From assembly GCF_029320955.1 (NCBI RefSeq), contig NZ_CP119757.1, positions 1,798,001-1,862,000 on the forward strand: DNA of 64,000 nucleotides. The letters run 5' to 3'. Under the pieces are notes generated by a model. It worked only from the letters and a program-made list of their open reading frames with translations. It was not told the origin of the DNA and searched no databases. Both the position numbers and the translations under genes were made by a program. Origin of the DNA: Flavobacterium sp. YJ01. GTDB taxonomy: Bacteria > Bacteroidota > Bacteroidia > Flavobacteriales > Flavobacteriaceae. Below are positions 29,071 through 38,284 of this stretch, one piece after another; position 1 is the stretch's first letter; every line of letters begins with the position of its first letter.

Positions 29071-32000
29071 TTATTCTTCCAAACGAAGATCTAAACCTAG
29101 ACCTTTCAATTCGTGCATTAACACATTAAATGATTCTGGTAAACCTGGTTCTGGCATAGTTTCACCCTTAACGATAGCTTCGTAAGTTTTTGCTCTACCA
29201 ATAACGTCATCAGACTTAACAGTTAAGATTTCACGTAGTGTACTAGAAGCTCCATAAGCCTCAAGTGCCCAAACCTCCATCTCTCCAAAACGCTGACCTC
29301 CAAATTGAGCTTTACCTCCAAGTGGTTGTTGCGTAATCAATGAGTATGGTCCGATAGAACGTGCGTGCATCTTATCATCAACCATGTGTCCTAATTTAAG
29401 CATGTAAATTACACCCACAGTTGCTTTTTGTGCAAAACGCTCTCCAGTTCCACCATCATAAAGATAGGTATGTCCGAAACGTGGTACGTTAGCCTCATCA
29501 GTCAAAGCATTGATTTCGTCTAGAGAAGCACCGTCGAAAATTGGAGTAGCAAATTTTCTACCCAAGTTCATACCAGCCCATCCAAGAACAGTCTCATAAA
29601 TCTGACCAATGTTCATACGTGAAGGTACCCCAAGTGGATTCAATACGATATCTACTGGTGTTCCATCTTCTAAGAAAGGCATATCTTCATGACGAACGAT
29701 TCTAGCAACAATACCTTTGTTACCGTGACGTCCTGCCATTTTATCACCCACTTTTAACTTACGTTTTTTAGCGATGTAGATTTTAGCCAATTTCAAGATT
29801 CCAGATGGTAATTCATCTCCAACTGTAATAGTGAATTTCTCTCTTCTTAAAGCTCCTTGTAAGTCGTTCAGCTTAATTTTATAGTTATGAATTAAATCAT
29901 TAACCATTTTATTTGTAGCATCATCAGCAACCCATTGACCTTTGCTTAAGTGAGCAAAATCTTCTACTGCGTAAAGCATTTTTTGAGTATATTTTTTACC
30001 TTTTGGTAAAACTTCTTCACCCAAATCATTCATTACACCTTGAGATGTTTTTCCGTTAACGATCAAGAATAATTTCTCAACCAATCTGTCTTTTAATTCA
30101 ACAAATTTAGTTTCGAATTCCATTTCTAAAGCGCCTAAAGCATCTTTATCCTGAGTACGTTTACGTTTATCTTTTACGGCTCTTGCAAATAATTTTTTGT
30201 CAAGAACTACACCATGTAAAGATGGAGAAGCTTTTAATGAAGCATCTTTTACATCACCTGCTTTATCCCCGAAGATTGCACGAAGCAATTTCTCCTCTGG
30301 AGTAGGATCTGATTCTCCTTTTGGTGTAATTTTTCCGATCAAAATGTCGCCAGGTTTAACCTCTGCTCCAATTCTAATCATACCGTTTTCATCTAAATCT
30401 TTAGTAGCCTCTTCAGAAACGTTAGGAATATCGTTTGTTAACTCTTCATTTCCTAACTTAGTATCTCTAACCTCTAATGAATAATCATCAACGTGGATAG
30501 AAGTAAAAATATCATCACGAACTACTTTCTCAGAAATTACAATCGCATCCTCGAAGTTGTACCCTTTCCATGGCATGAACGCTACTTTTAAGTTTCTACC
30601 TAAAGCTAATTCTCCATTTTGAGTAGCATATCCTTCTGATAATACTTGTCCAGGAATAACTCTGTCACCTTTTCTTACGATAGGTTTCAAGTTAATACTT
30701 GTACCCTGATTGGTTTTTCTAAATTTAATAAGGTTGTATGTTTTCTCATCAGCATCAAAACTAACCATTCTCTCGTCTTCCGTACGATCGTATTTAATAG
30801 TAATGATATTAGCATCAACATATTCAACAGTTCCATGCCCTTCAGCATTTATTAATACTCTTGAATCTGAAGCTACCTGACGCTCTAAACCTGTACCTAC
30901 AATTGGTGCTTCAGGACGGATCAAAGGAACTGCCTGACGCATCATGTTTGATCCCATCAACGCACGGTTCGCATCATCATGCTCCAAGAAAGGAATCAAA
31001 GATGCAGAAATCGATGCAATCTGGTTAGGAGCAACGTCTGTATAATGAACTACATTTGGTTCAACAACTGGGAAGTCACCTTCCTCACGAGCAATTACAT
31101 TGCTAGCTGTAATTTTACCAGTTTCATCCATTTCAATGTTTGCCTGAGCAATCATTTTACCTTCTTCTTCTTCAGCACTTAAGTAAATTGGAGTACTTTC
31201 TAAATCAACCACACCATTTGTTACTTTACGGTATGGAGTTTCAATGAATCCCATTCCGTTTACTTTTGCATAAACACCAAGAGATGAAATCAAACCAATG
31301 TTTGGTCCCTCAGGAGTTTCGATCGGACATAAACGACCATAGTGAGTATAGTGAACGTCACGAACCTCGAAACCAGCTCTCTCTCTCGAAAGTCCACCTG
31401 GTCCAAGTGCAGAAAGTCTTCTTTTGTGCGTAATCTCAGCTAATGGATTCGTTTGATCCATAAATTGAGATAATTGGTTAGTACCAAAGAAAGAGTTGAT
31501 AACTGATGATAATGTTTTTGCATTAATCAAATCAATTGGTGTAAACACCTCGTTATCTCTAACGTTCATTCTCTCACGAATAGTTCTAGCCATACGTGCT
31601 AAACCAACACCGAATTGTTGAGACAATTGTTCGCCAACTGTTCTAACACGACGGTTTGATAAGTGATCAATATCATCAATCTCTGCTTTAGAGTTGATCA
31701 ATTCGATCAAATATTTAACGATTGTAATAATATCCTCTTTAGTAAGCACTTGCTTATCCATAGGGATATCTAAATCTAATTTCTTGTTCATTCTGTAACG
31801 ACCAACTTCACCTAAGTTATAACGTTGATCAGAGAAGAACAATTTATCTATAATACCACGAGCAGTTTCCTCATCAGGCGGTTCAGCATTACGCAACTGA
31901 CGATAAATGTGCTCTACAGCTTCTTTTTCAGAGTTTGTTGGATCTTTTTGTAACGTGTTGTGGATAATAGCATAATCTGCTTGGTTATTATCCTCTTTGT

Positions 32001-32883
32001 GTAACAAAATAGATTTTACGTTAGAATCGATGATCTCTTCAACATTATCTTTGTCGATAATAGTGTCACGATCAAGGATGATTTCGTTACGTTCGATAGA
32101 AACTACTTCTCCAGTATCCTCATCTACGAAATCCTCGTGCCAAGTGTTCAAAACACGTGCAGCAAGTCTTCTTCCAATATATTTCTTAATACCAGTTTTA
32201 GAAACCTTAATTTCCTCAGCTAAGTCGAAAATTTCAAGGATATCCTTATCTCTTTCGAAACCGATAGCACGGAATAAAGTTGTTACAGGTAATTTCTTCT
32301 TTCTATCGATATAAGCGTACATAACGCTGTTGATATCAGTAGAGAATTCTATCCAAGATCCTTTAAAAGGAATTACTCTTGCAGAATAAAGTTTAGTTCC
32401 ATTTGCGTGGAATGACTGTCCAAAGAAAACCCCTGGAGAACGGTGTAATTGAGATACTACAACACGCTCGGCACCATTAATAACAAAAGTACCACTAGGA
32501 GTCATGTAAGGAATTGTTCCAAGATAAACATCTTGTACAATTGTTTCAAAATCTTCGTGTTCTGGATCTGTACAGTAAAGTTTTAACCTTGCTTTTAAAG
32601 GCACACTATACGTAAGACCTCTCTCTATACATTCTTGAATTGTATAACGTGGTGGATCAACAAAATAATCTAGGAATTCCAATACAAAGTTGTTTCTTGT
32701 ATCTGTAATTGGAAAGTTTTCCATGAAGGTATTGTATAACCCTTCGTTGCCTCTTTCGTCAGATTTCGTTTCTAATTGAAAGAAATCTTTAAAAGATTTA
32801 ACCTGAACATCCAAGAAATCCGGATAGTCAGGGATATTTTTTGTAGAGGCAAAATTCAATCTTTCAGTCTGATTTGTTATCAT
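29071..32883 (-). CDS. rpoB: DNA-directed RNA polymerase subunit beta
   Basis: This 1270-residue beta subunit starts at the ATG at 32883; the frame also has a TTG one codon earlier, which I reject. The rifampicin pocket is of the sensitive wild type ([20 protein letters not shown] then LSALGPGGL), followed by [14 protein letters not shown]. The C-terminal blocks [12 protein letters not shown] and [20 protein letters not shown] contact beta'. It lies downstream of rplL behind an attenuator-like hairpin and upstream of rpoC. Confidence 0.98.
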   Translation of the reverse strand: MITNQTERLNFASTKNIPDYPDFLDVQVKSFKDFFQLETKSDERGNEGLYNTFMENFPITDTRNNFVLEFLDYFVDPPRYTIQECIERGLTYSVPLKARLKLYCTDPEHEDFETIVQDVYLGTIPYMTPSGTFVINGAERVVVSQLHRSPGVFFGQSFHANGTKLYSARVIPFKGSWIEFSTDINSVMYAYIDRKKKLPVTTLFRAIGFERDKDILEIFDLAEEIKVSKTGIKKYIGRRLAARVLNTWHEDFVDEDTGEVVSIERNEIILDRDTIIDKDNVEEIIDSNVKSILLHKEDNNQADYAIIHNTLQKDPTNSEKEAVEHIYRQLRNAEPPDEETARGIIDKLFFSDQRYNLGEVGRYRMNKKLDLDIPMDKQVLTKEDIITIVKYLIELINSKAEIDDIDHLSNRRVRTVGEQLSQQFGVGLARMARTIRERMNVRDNEVFTPIDLINAKTLSSVINSFFGTNQLSQFMDQTNPLAEITHKRRLSALGPGGLSRERAGFEVRDVHYTHYGRLCPIETPEGPNIGLISSLGVYAKVNGMGFIETPYRKVTNGVVDLESTPIYLSAEEEEGKMIAQANIEMDETGKITASNVIAREEGDFPVVEPNVVHYTDVAPNQIASISASLIPFLEHDDANRALMGSNMMRQAVPLIRPEAPIVGTGLERQVASDSRVLINAEGHGTVEYVDANIITIKYDRTEDERMVSFDADEKTYNLIKFRKTNQGTSINLKPIVRKGDRVIPGQVLSEGYATQNGELALGRNLKVAFMPWKGYNFEDAIVISEKVVRDDIFTSIHVDDYSLEVRDTKLGNEELTNDIPNVSEEATKDLDENGMIRIGAEVKPGDILIGKITPKGESDPTPEEKLLRAIFGDKAGDVKDASLKASPSLHGVVLDKKLFARAVKDKRKRTQDKDALGALEMEFETKFVELKDRLVEKLFLIVNGKTSQGVMNDLGEEVLPKGKKYTQKMLYAVEDFAHLSKGQWVADDATNKMVNDLIHNYKIKLNDLQGALRREKFTITVGDELPSGILKLAKIYIAKKRKLKVGDKMAGRHGNKGIVARIVRHEDMPFLEDGTPVDIVLNPLGVPSRMNIGQIYETVLGWAGMNLGRKFATPIFDGASLDEINALTDEANVPRFGHTYLYDGGTGERFAQKATVGVIYMLKLGHMVDDKMHARSIGPYSLITQQPLGGKAQFGGQRFGEMEVWALEAYGASSTLREILTVKSDDVIGRAKTYEAIVKGETMPEPGLPESFNVLMHELKGLGLDLRLEE

Positions 32884-33088
32884 CAATGGACAAAATTTTG
32901 ATTAAAAAAAAGTAATTTTTTTGTGTAAGACACACTGTTTAATCTATACTTTCTTATTATAATCAATACATCTTTAAAAATAAACCAGTAAAGGGAGTTC
33001 TATTTTTTTTCTTCGTATTGATCAAAAACTTTTTCGTATTTTAAACTATTTGATAATAAAACTTGATATATTTTATTATACGAAAAAT

Positions 33089-33127
33089 GGTTTAGACCCT
33101 TGGATGGTTACATCCAAGGTCTAAACC
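33089..33127 (-). terminator. Attenuator-like hairpin between rplL and rpoB
   Basis: GGTTTAGACC(C)TTGGATG pairs with CATCCAAGGTCTAAACC around GTTA: a 17-base stem with one bulged base. On the minus strand it is followed by ATTTTTCG, a short T-run. It lies 21 bases after the rplL stop and about 200 bases before rpoB. In many bacteria a partial terminator here lowers rpoBC expression relative to the ribosomal protein genes. Confidence 0.8.
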
Positions 33128-33147
33128 TAGTTCTAAACTGTGTTTTG

Positions 33148-33519
33148 TTATTTTAATTCAACAACAGCTCCAGCTTCTTCTAATGATTTTTTAAGACCTT
33201 CAGCCTCTTCTTTAGAAACACCTTCTTTAACAGTACTTGGAGCACCATCAACTACATCTTTAGCTTCTTTAAGACCTAAACCTGTAAGTTCTTTAACTAA
33301 TTTTACAACAGCTAATTTAGAAGCACCAGCTTCTTTTAATACAACTGTAAATTCAGTTTGTGCTTCTTCAGCAGCACCATCTCCACCACCAGCAGCAACT
33401 ACTACAGCTGCAGCAGCAGGCTCAATACCATACTCGTCTTTTAATATTGTTGCTAATTCGTTAACTTCTTTAACTGTTAAGTTAACTAATTGTTCTGCGA
33501 ATTGTTTCAAATCTGCCAT
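33148..33519 (-). CDS. rplL: 50S ribosomal protein L7/L12
   Basis: This 123-residue stalk protein has the N-terminal dimerisation helix ([18 protein letters not shown]), an Ala/Gly-rich hinge (residues 33-52) and the C-terminal factor-binding domain with [20 protein letters not shown] and [11 protein letters not shown]. It recruits translation factors to the ribosome. It lies between rplJ and rpoB; a GGAA-loop hairpin stands in the 94-base gap from rplJ. Confidence 0.98.
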   Translation of the reverse strand: MADLKQFAEQLVNLTVKEVNELATILKDEYGIEPAAAAVVVAAGGGDGAAEEAQTEFTVVLKEAGASKLAVVKLVKELTGLGLKEAKDVVDGAPSTVKEGVSKEEAEGLKKSLEEAGAVVELK

Positions 33520-33584
33520 TTTTTCTATCGTTTAAAATGATTTTGTAAAAAATATAATTTATTTATTGTGCGCTAATTAAGCCA

Positions 33585-33604
33585 CAAGGAAATTCCTTTC
33601 CTTG
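33585..33604 (-). promoter_or_regulatory. Intercistronic hairpin between rplJ and rplL
   Basis: CAAGGAAA and TTTCCTTG form a perfect 8-base stem. In the minus-strand RNA the loop is GGAA, a GNRA-type tetraloop. It could be an RNA processing or stability element that separates L10 from L7/L12, which is needed in several copies per ribosome. There is no T-run, so it is not a terminator. Confidence 0.5.
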
Positions 33605-33613
33605 CATTCAAAA

Positions 33614-34114
33614 TTACTCTGCTCCTTCTTCGCTTCCTGCGAATTTGTTTTGTAAAGCAGAAATAATTCTTTGAGCTGGAGATTGTAATAATCCAATGAT
33701 TTCTCCGATAAGCTCTTCTTTAGATTTAATAGTAGCTAATGCATCTAATTGGTTATCCCCAATATATACTTCAGAATTGATGTAAGCTCCTTTTAAAACT
33801 GGTTTATCAGATTTCTTACGGAAATCTTTGATAATTTTTCCAGGTGCGTTAGCAACATCAGAAATAAAGATAGCACTGTTACCAGTTAAAACTGTAGGTA
33901 AATCACCATAATCATTAGAAGAAGCTTCCATTGCTTTTGCAAGCAAAGTGTTCTTTACAACCTCTAATTTGATACCTGCTTTAAAGCAAGCTCTACGTAA
34001 GCTTGAAGTTGTCTCTGCGTTTAAACCAGAAATATCAGATACATAAATGATATTTGTACCAGCTAACTGCGCAGTTAAATTTTCAATCGCGATTGATTTT
34101 TCTTCTCTAGTCAT
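33614..34114 (-). CDS. rplJ: 50S ribosomal protein L10
   Basis: This 166-residue stalk base protein anchors L7/L12 dimers on 23S rRNA. Characteristic parts are YVSDISGLNAETTSSLRR (residues 24-41), the conserved KNTLLAKA (56-63) and the C-terminal helix QSPAQRIISALQNKF, which binds L12. It starts 22 bases after rplA, too close for a classic L10 leader RNA, so any autoregulation must act elsewhere. Confidence 0.97.
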   Translation of the reverse strand: MTREEKSIAIENLTAQLAGTNIIYVSDISGLNAETTSSLRRACFKAGIKLEVVKNTLLAKAMEASSNDYGDLPTVLTGNSAIFISDVANAPGKIIKDFRKKSDKPVLKGAYINSEVYIGDNQLDALATIKSKEELIGEIIGLLQSPAQRIISALQNKFAGSEEGAE

Positions 34115-34136
34115 ACTAAAAATTTTTAACTACCAA

Positions 34137-34826
34137 TTATACTGCTTTTGGGTCTAATGCAATAGCAGGACTCATTGTGCTTGTAAGGTGAATACCTTTA
34201 ATGTATGTACCTTTAGCAGCAGTTGGTTTAAGTTTTATTAATGTTTGAATAATTTCGTGTGCGTTGTCAACAATCTGCTCAGCTCCAAAAGAAACTTTAC
34301 CGATTCCTGCGTGAACGATACCAGTTTTATCAACTTTAAAGTCAATTTTACCAGCTTTAACCTCTTGAACAGCTTTAGCAACATCCATAGTTACTGTACC
34401 TGTTTTAGGGTTTGGCATTAAACCTCTAGGTCCTAAAATACGACCTAATGGACCTAATTTACCCATAACAGCTGGCATAGTAATGATAACATCAACATCT
34501 GTCCAACCATCTTTAATTTTTTGTAAGTAATCATCAAGACCAACGTGATCTGCTCCAGCTTCTCTTGCTTCAGCTTCTTTATCTGGAGTAACCAATGCTA
34601 ATACTTTAACATCCTTTCCTGTTCCGTGAGGTAAAGTTACCACACCTCTAACCATTTGATTCGCTTTTCTTGGATCTACACCCAAACGAACTGCGATATC
34701 AACAGACTCATCAAATTTTGCAGAAGCAACAACTTTCAATAATGCCGCAGCATCTTTTAGAGAGTATAATTTGTTCTTTTCAATTTTTGAAGCAGCCTCT
34801 TTTTGCTTTTTTGTTAATTTTGCCAT
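34137..34826 (-). CDS. rplA: 50S ribosomal protein L1
   Basis: This 229-residue L1 has the family blocks [20 protein letters not shown] (39-58), [13 protein letters not shown] (59-71) and the signature [20 protein letters not shown] near residues 121-140. It binds the 23S rRNA L1 stalk and in several bacteria represses its own rplKA messenger. It is 13 bases from rplK, in the same operon. Confidence 0.98.
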   Translation of the reverse strand: MAKLTKKQKEAASKIEKNKLYSLKDAAALLKVVASAKFDESVDIAVRLGVDPRKANQMVRGVVTLPHGTGKDVKVLALVTPDKEAEAREAGADHVGLDDYLQKIKDGWTDVDVIITMPAVMGKLGPLGRILGPRGLMPNPKTGTVTMDVAKAVQEVKAGKIDFKVDKTGIVHAGIGKVSFGAEQIVDNAHEIIQTLIKLKPTAAKGTYIKGIHLTSTMSPAIALDPKAV

Positions 34827-34839
34827 GTCTTTTTCTTAA

Positions 34840-35277
34840 TTAAAAAGGAGCATCTCCTGATACAGTTATACCCATAGATCTAGCTGTTCCAGCAACCATA
34901 CTCATTGCTTTCTCAATTGTGAAAGCGTTTAAGTCTGGCATTTTGTCTTCAGCGATAGTTCTAATTTGTTCCCAAGTAACGCTAGCTACTTTTTTACGAT
35001 TAGGCTCACCAGAACCAGATTTTAGCTTTGCAGCTTCCATTAACTGAACTGCTGCTGGAGGAGTCTTAACAACAAAATCAAATGATTTGTCTTTGTACAC
35101 AGTGATTTGCACTGGACAAATTTTGCCAGGTTTATCCTGAGTTCTAGCATTAAATTGCTTACAAAACTCCATGATATTAACCCCAGCAGCTCCTAAAGCA
35201 GGTCCAACCGGTGGCGACGGGTTCGCAGCACCTCCCTTAACTTGTAGTTTAACTACCTTACTAATTTCTTTAGCCAT
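34840..35277 (-). CDS. rplK: 50S ribosomal protein L11
   Basis: This 145-residue L11 has the Pro-rich N-terminal domain ([16 protein letters not shown], residues 15-30) and a C-terminal RNA-binding domain ending with AGTARSMGI. It sits in the GTPase-associated centre. I use the ATG at 35277 ([11 protein letters not shown]); the frame extends to a GTG at 35295, but those residues are not part of the family and lie in the leader hairpin region. Confidence 0.97.
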   Translation of the reverse strand: MAKEISKVVKLQVKGGAANPSPPVGPALGAAGVNIMEFCKQFNARTQDKPGKICPVQITVYKDKSFDFVVKTPPAAVQLMEAAKLKSGSGEPNRKKVASVTWEQIRTIAEDKMPDLNAFTIEKAMSMVAGTARSMGITVSGDAPF

Positions 35278-35291
35278 TTTTAAAAAATTTA

Positions 35292-35335
35292 ACACTGTAA
35301 TCTATGGAAGCGATTACAATGGTTTATTATAGTGT
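35292..35335 (-). promoter_or_regulatory. Two-step hairpin in the nusG-rplK gap
   Basis: An inner stem TGTAATC/GATTACA (35296-35302 with 35312-35318) is enclosed by ACACT/AGTGT (35292-35296 with 35331-35335). It lies 14 bases before the L11 ATG and could be the leader site for control by L1. The assignment is inferred from position; I did not recognise a specific L1 motif. Confidence 0.45.
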
Positions 35336-35344
35336 AACAAAAAA

Positions 35345-35896
35345 TTATACTTTTTCCACTTGCATAAAACTTAATTCTAATGGTGTCTTTCTTCCGAAAA
35401 TCTTAACCATAACTTCAAGTTTACGCTTCTCTTCATTGATTTTTTCAACAGAACCATTAAATCCATTGAAAGGTCCATCAATAACCTTAACCGTTTCTCC
35501 AACACTAAATGGAATTGAACGAGTATCTGTATTTACAGCTAGCTCATCAACCTTACCTAGCATACGATTAACCTCTGAAAGTCTTAAAGGAACAGGTTCT
35601 CCACCTTTAGTTTCTCCTAAAAATCCAATAACACTAGTAATTGACTTAATAATATGAGGGATCTCACCAACTAAGTTAGCTTCAATCATAACATATCCAG
35701 GAAAGTAAACTTTATCCTTAGATGATTTTTTCCCATCTTTTACAGTAACTACTTTTTCAGTAGGAACCAAAACCTGAGAAACATAATCCTCCATACCTAA
35801 TCTCGCAATCTCAGTCTCGATATAAGCTTTCACTTTATTCTCTTGACCGCTAACTGCTCTAACTACGTACCATTTTTTCACATTATTATCTGCCAT
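35345..35896 (-). CDS. nusG: Transcription termination/antitermination factor NusG
   Basis: This 183-residue NusG has the N-terminal NGN domain (KKWYVVRAVSGQENKVKAYI, then YVSQVLVPTEKV and FPGYVMIEANL) and the C-terminal KOW domain (FSVGETVKVIDGPFNGFNG, residues 129-147). It binds RNA polymerase and links it to Rho or the ribosome. The ATG at 35896 is chosen over a GTG one codon upstream. It follows secE by 10 bases. Confidence 0.97.
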   Translation of the reverse strand: MADNNVKKWYVVRAVSGQENKVKAYIETEIARLGMEDYVSQVLVPTEKVVTVKDGKKSSKDKVYFPGYVMIEANLVGEIPHIIKSITSVIGFLGETKGGEPVPLRLSEVNRMLGKVDELAVNTDTRSIPFSVGETVKVIDGPFNGFNGSVEKINEEKRKLEVMVKIFGRKTPLELSFMQVEKV

Positions 35897-35906
35897 CACA
35901 AAAAAA

Positions 35907-36104
35907 TTATCCTTTTAACCAGTTAAAAAATCCAGCCAAAGCTTTTGCAAAAAATTCGTCTACTCCCCAAGTTGCCAAAGCGAATAAAATCGAAAATACA
36001 GCCACAACAATTGTCAATTTCTGTACTTCAGCCCAAGCTGGCCAAGTAACATTTGACTTTAACTCTTCGAAAGCCTCTGATAAATAATTAGTAACTTTTG
36101 TCAT
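35907..36104 (-). CDS. secE: Preprotein translocase subunit SecE
   Basis: This 65-residue single-span SecE has the amphipathic helix and conserved ELKSNVTWPAWAEVQKLT segment (residues 14-31), followed by one membrane helix (VVAVFSILFALATWGVDEFF). It stabilises SecY in the Sec translocon. It lies between tRNA-Trp and nusG, as in many bacteria. Confidence 0.96.
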   Translation of the reverse strand: MTKVTNYLSEAFEELKSNVTWPAWAEVQKLTIVVAVFSILFALATWGVDEFFAKALAGFFNWLKG

Positions 36105-36122
36105 TTGATATATTTTTTATTG

Positions 36123-36193
36123 CACGGGCGGAGGGATTCGAACCCCCATCAACGGTTTTGGAGACCGCTATTCTACCCTTGAACTACGCCCGT
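36123..36193 (-). tRNA. trnW(CCA): tRNA-Trp (CCA)
   Basis: The minus strand folds with acceptor ACGGGCG/CGCCCGT, the anticodon stem-loop GCGGTCTCCAAAACCGTTG with anticodon CCA, and T arm GGGGGTTCGAATCCCTC. The CCA tail is not fully encoded. It lies between tuf and secE, the usual bacterial position. Confidence 0.97.
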
Positions 36194-36197
36194 AATT

Positions 36198-36231
36198 AAA
36201 GCCAGTGATTAAAAAAATAATCACTGGCTTT
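36198..36231. terminator. Hairpin between tuf and tRNA-Trp
   Basis: AAAGCCAGTGATTA pairs perfectly with TAATCACTGGCTTT (14 bases). The T-run is strong on the plus strand but weak (TTTAATTA) on the minus strand, where transcription comes from tuf. It may be a partial terminator or processing site. Confidence 0.75.
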
Positions 36232-36249
36232 TTTATTTATTTAATAGAA

Positions 36250-37437
36250 TTACTCTACGATTTCAGTAACCTGACCAGCACCAACTGTTCTACCACCTTC
36301 ACGGATAGCGAAACGTAAACCTACGTTCATAGCGATTGGACTTAATAAAGCAACCTCAATAGTTAAGTTATCACCTGGCATTACCATCTCTACACCTGCT
36401 GGTAAAGAAATAACTCCTGTTACGTCAGTTGTACGTACGTAGAACTGTGGACGGTAGTTATTGTGGAATGGAGTGTGACGTCCACCTTCTTCTTTTTTCA
36501 AGATATAAACCTCAGCTTTGAATTTAGCGTGTGGTTTTACTGAACCTGGCTTAATAATAACCATACCTCTTTTGATATCAGCTTTATCAATACCTCTTAA
36601 CAATAAACCTACGTTATCTCCAGCTTCACCTCTGTCAAGGATTTTACGGAACATCTCAACTCCTGTAATAGTAGAAGTTAATTTTTCAGCTCCCATACCA
36701 ATGATTTCAACAGGATCTCCAGTGTTAGCAACTCCAGTTTCGATACGACCTGTAGCAACAGTTCCACGACCTGTAATTGTAAATACGTCCTCAACTGGCA
36801 TCAAGAATGGTTTAGCAACGTCACGTACTGGCTCTTCGATCCAAGCATCAACAGCTTCCATTAATTCGATAATTTTAGGTACCCAGTTTGGATCATTGTT
36901 TAATCCTCCTAAAGCAGAACCTTGAACAACAGGACCATTATCTCCATCATATTCGTAGAAAGATAATAAATCTCTAATTTCCATTTCAACAAGCTCTAAC
37001 AACTCAGCATCATCAACCATATCCACTTTGTTCATGAAAACAACGATTCTTGGAATACCAACCTGACGACCTAAAAGGATGTGCTCACGAGTTTGTGGCA
37101 TTGGACCATCTGTAGCAGCAACTACTAAGATAGCACCGTCCATCTGAGCAGCACCAGTAACCATGTTCTTTACGTAATCCGCGTGACCTGGACAGTCAAC
37201 GTGAGCGTAGTGACGGTTAGCAGTTTCGTACTCTACGTGTGATGTATTAATAGTAATACCTCTTTCTTTCTCCTCTGGAGCGTTATCGATTTGATCAAAC
37301 GATTTTGCTTGACAGTAACCAGCATCTGACAATACTTTTGTAATTGCAGCAGTTAATGTAGTTTTTCCGTGATCTACGTGTCCAATTGTACCTATGTTTA
37401 AGTGCGGTTTGGAACGATTAAAATTCTCCTTTGCCAT
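36250..37437 (-). CDS. tuf: Elongation factor Tu
   Basis: This 395-residue EF-Tu delivers aminoacyl-tRNA to the ribosome. G1 is [10 protein letters not shown] (18-27), G3 is DCPGHADY (80-87) and G4 is NKVD (135-138). The effector region [13 protein letters not shown] is intact, and domains 2 and 3 are complete through [14 protein letters not shown]. The gene is preceded by three tRNA genes on the same strand and followed by tRNA-Trp, equivalent to the thrU-tyrU-thrT-tufB order. Confidence 0.98.
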   Translation of the reverse strand: MAKENFNRSKPHLNIGTIGHVDHGKTTLTAAITKVLSDAGYCQAKSFDQIDNAPEEKERGITINTSHVEYETANRHYAHVDCPGHADYVKNMVTGAAQMDGAILVVAATDGPMPQTREHILLGRQVGIPRIVVFMNKVDMVDDAELLELVEMEIRDLLSFYEYDGDNGPVVQGSALGGLNNDPNWVPKIIELMEAVDAWIEEPVRDVAKPFLMPVEDVFTITGRGTVATGRIETGVANTGDPVEIIGMGAEKLTSTITGVEMFRKILDRGEAGDNVGLLLRGIDKADIKRGMVIIKPGSVKPHAKFKAEVYILKKEEGGRHTPFHNNYRPQFYVRTTDVTGVISLPAGVEMVMPGDNLTIEVALLSPIAMNVGLRFAIREGGRTVGAGQVTEIVE

Positions 37438-37492
37438 TTTACTTAATTTTTAATCTTAGTTATATATTAATTTTCAATTTCCTACTTACTTG

Positions 37493-37564
37493 AGCCAATG
37501 TCGGGATTTGAACCCGAGACCTCTTCCTTACCAAGGAAGCACTCTACCCCTGAGCTACACCGGC
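37493..37564 (-). tRNA. trnT(GGT): tRNA-Thr (GGT)
   Basis: The minus strand has acceptor GCCGGTG/CATTGGC, D arm GCTCAGGGGTAGAGT, anticodon stem-loop CTTCCTTGGTAAGGAAG with anticodon GGT, and T arm CGGGTTCAAATCCCG. It is directly upstream of tuf. Confidence 0.97.
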
Positions 37565-37646
37565 AGAGAGTTCTAATTTCAGGCTTTTGAATTCAGATTT
37601 TCAGATTAACAAATCTAAAACCCTAAACCTCAACCTCTTTTTTTTG

Positions 37647-37727
37647 TGGGGAGAGCAGGATTCGAACCTGCGAAGTTCACACAGCAGATTTACAGTCTGC
37701 CCTCGTTGGCCGCTTGAGTATCTCCCC
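37647..37727 (-). tRNA. trnY(GTA): tRNA-Tyr (GTA)
   Basis: A class II tRNA with a long variable arm. The minus strand has acceptor GGGGAGA/TCTCCCC, anticodon stem-loop GCAGACTGTAAATCTGC with anticodon GTA, and T arm GCAGGTTCGAATCCTGC. Confidence 0.97.
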
Positions 37728-37784
37728 TAGTTTAAATTCTCATTATTTTAATGAACAAATTCAAATCGCATTTGAATTATTTTG

Positions 37785-37858
37785 AGCCGATAGAGGGACT
37801 CGAACCCACGACCTGCTGATTACAAATCAGCTGCTCTAGCCAGCTGAGCTACATCGGC
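37785..37858 (-). tRNA. trnT(TGT): tRNA-Thr (TGT)
   Basis: The minus strand has acceptor GCCGATG/TATCGGC, anticodon stem-loop GCTGATTTGTAATCAGC with anticodon TGT, and T arm GTGGGTTCGAGTCCCTC. It is the first gene of the tRNA-tuf transcript. Confidence 0.97.
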
Positions 37859-37872
37859 GAATGCAATAAAAA

Positions 37873-37894
37873 AGTCCGCTATTTCTAACGGACT
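37873..37894 (-). terminator. Terminator after hpf
   Basis: AGTCCG and CGGACT form the stem, extended by TA/TA after one mismatch. On the minus strand it is followed by six T. It abuts the -7 element of the tRNA promoter. Confidence 0.8.
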
Positions 37895-37895
37895 G

Positions 37896-37925
37896 CAAAT
37901 GTAGCTATTTTATCTTTTAATCAAA
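37896..37925 (-). promoter_or_regulatory. Promoter of the tRNA-tuf operon
   Basis: On the minus strand, TTTG (37925-37922), an 18-base spacer and TACATTTG (37903-37896) match the Bacteroidota -33/-7 consensus. The -7 box is 37 bases before the mature tRNA-Thr(TGT) 5' end. Confidence 0.7.
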
Positions 37926-37948
37926 ACATTTTTTAAAAAAAATTTCAA

Positions 37949-38251
37949 TTAAATGTGCGCTCTTATTTTTTCTTTCCTTTTTATAAGTAAACGTTCTAAT
38001 GATTCTGCCGAAAGCTCAACCGCCTCTTCAAATGTCTTACACTGTTTTTTTACCAAAAAATCATCACCAGGAACATTAATCTTAATCTCCACCGCCTTAT
38101 TTTCCTTATCACTCGTTCTTTCAACTTTCAAAAAAACATCTGACGAAACTACACGGTCGTAGTATTTCTCCAACTTATCCATTCTTTCCTGAATAAAATC
38201 GACCAATTTTCTGTCAACAGTAAAGTTAACTGCATGAACATCTACCTTCAT
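37949..38251 (-). CDS. hpf: Ribosome hibernation-promoting factor (HPF/RaiA family, short form)
   Basis: This 100-residue protein has the single S30AE domain with a beta-alpha-beta-beta-beta-alpha pattern (MKVDVHAVNFTVDRKLVDFI, then VFLKVERTSDKENKAVEIKI). The basic C-terminal helix LIKRKEKIRAHI would bind 16S rRNA. The length fits the short form without a dimerisation tail. It inactivates idle ribosomes in stationary phase. It is the third gene of the rpsU-xerC-hpf run, 33 bases after xerC. Confidence 0.92.
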   Translation of the reverse strand: MKVDVHAVNFTVDRKLVDFIQERMDKLEKYYDRVVSSDVFLKVERTSDKENKAVEIKINVPGDDFLVKKQCKTFEEAVELSAESLERLLIKRKEKIRAHI

Positions 38252-38284
38252 AATAAAAATTTTAGGATTAACATTTTAGAATTA

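Noticed and set aside
33140..33535. Plus-strand open frame opposite rplL
   Set aside because: It is the antisense shadow of the Ala/Glu-rich L7/L12 gene; composition is Ser/Ala/Thr-rich and no start context exists.
34115..34136. L10 leader RNA before rplJ
   Set aside because: The gap to rplA is only 22 bases, too short for that structure.
35278..35295. GTG start for rplK
   Set aside because: The six extra residues are not found in L11 and fall in the leader hairpin region.
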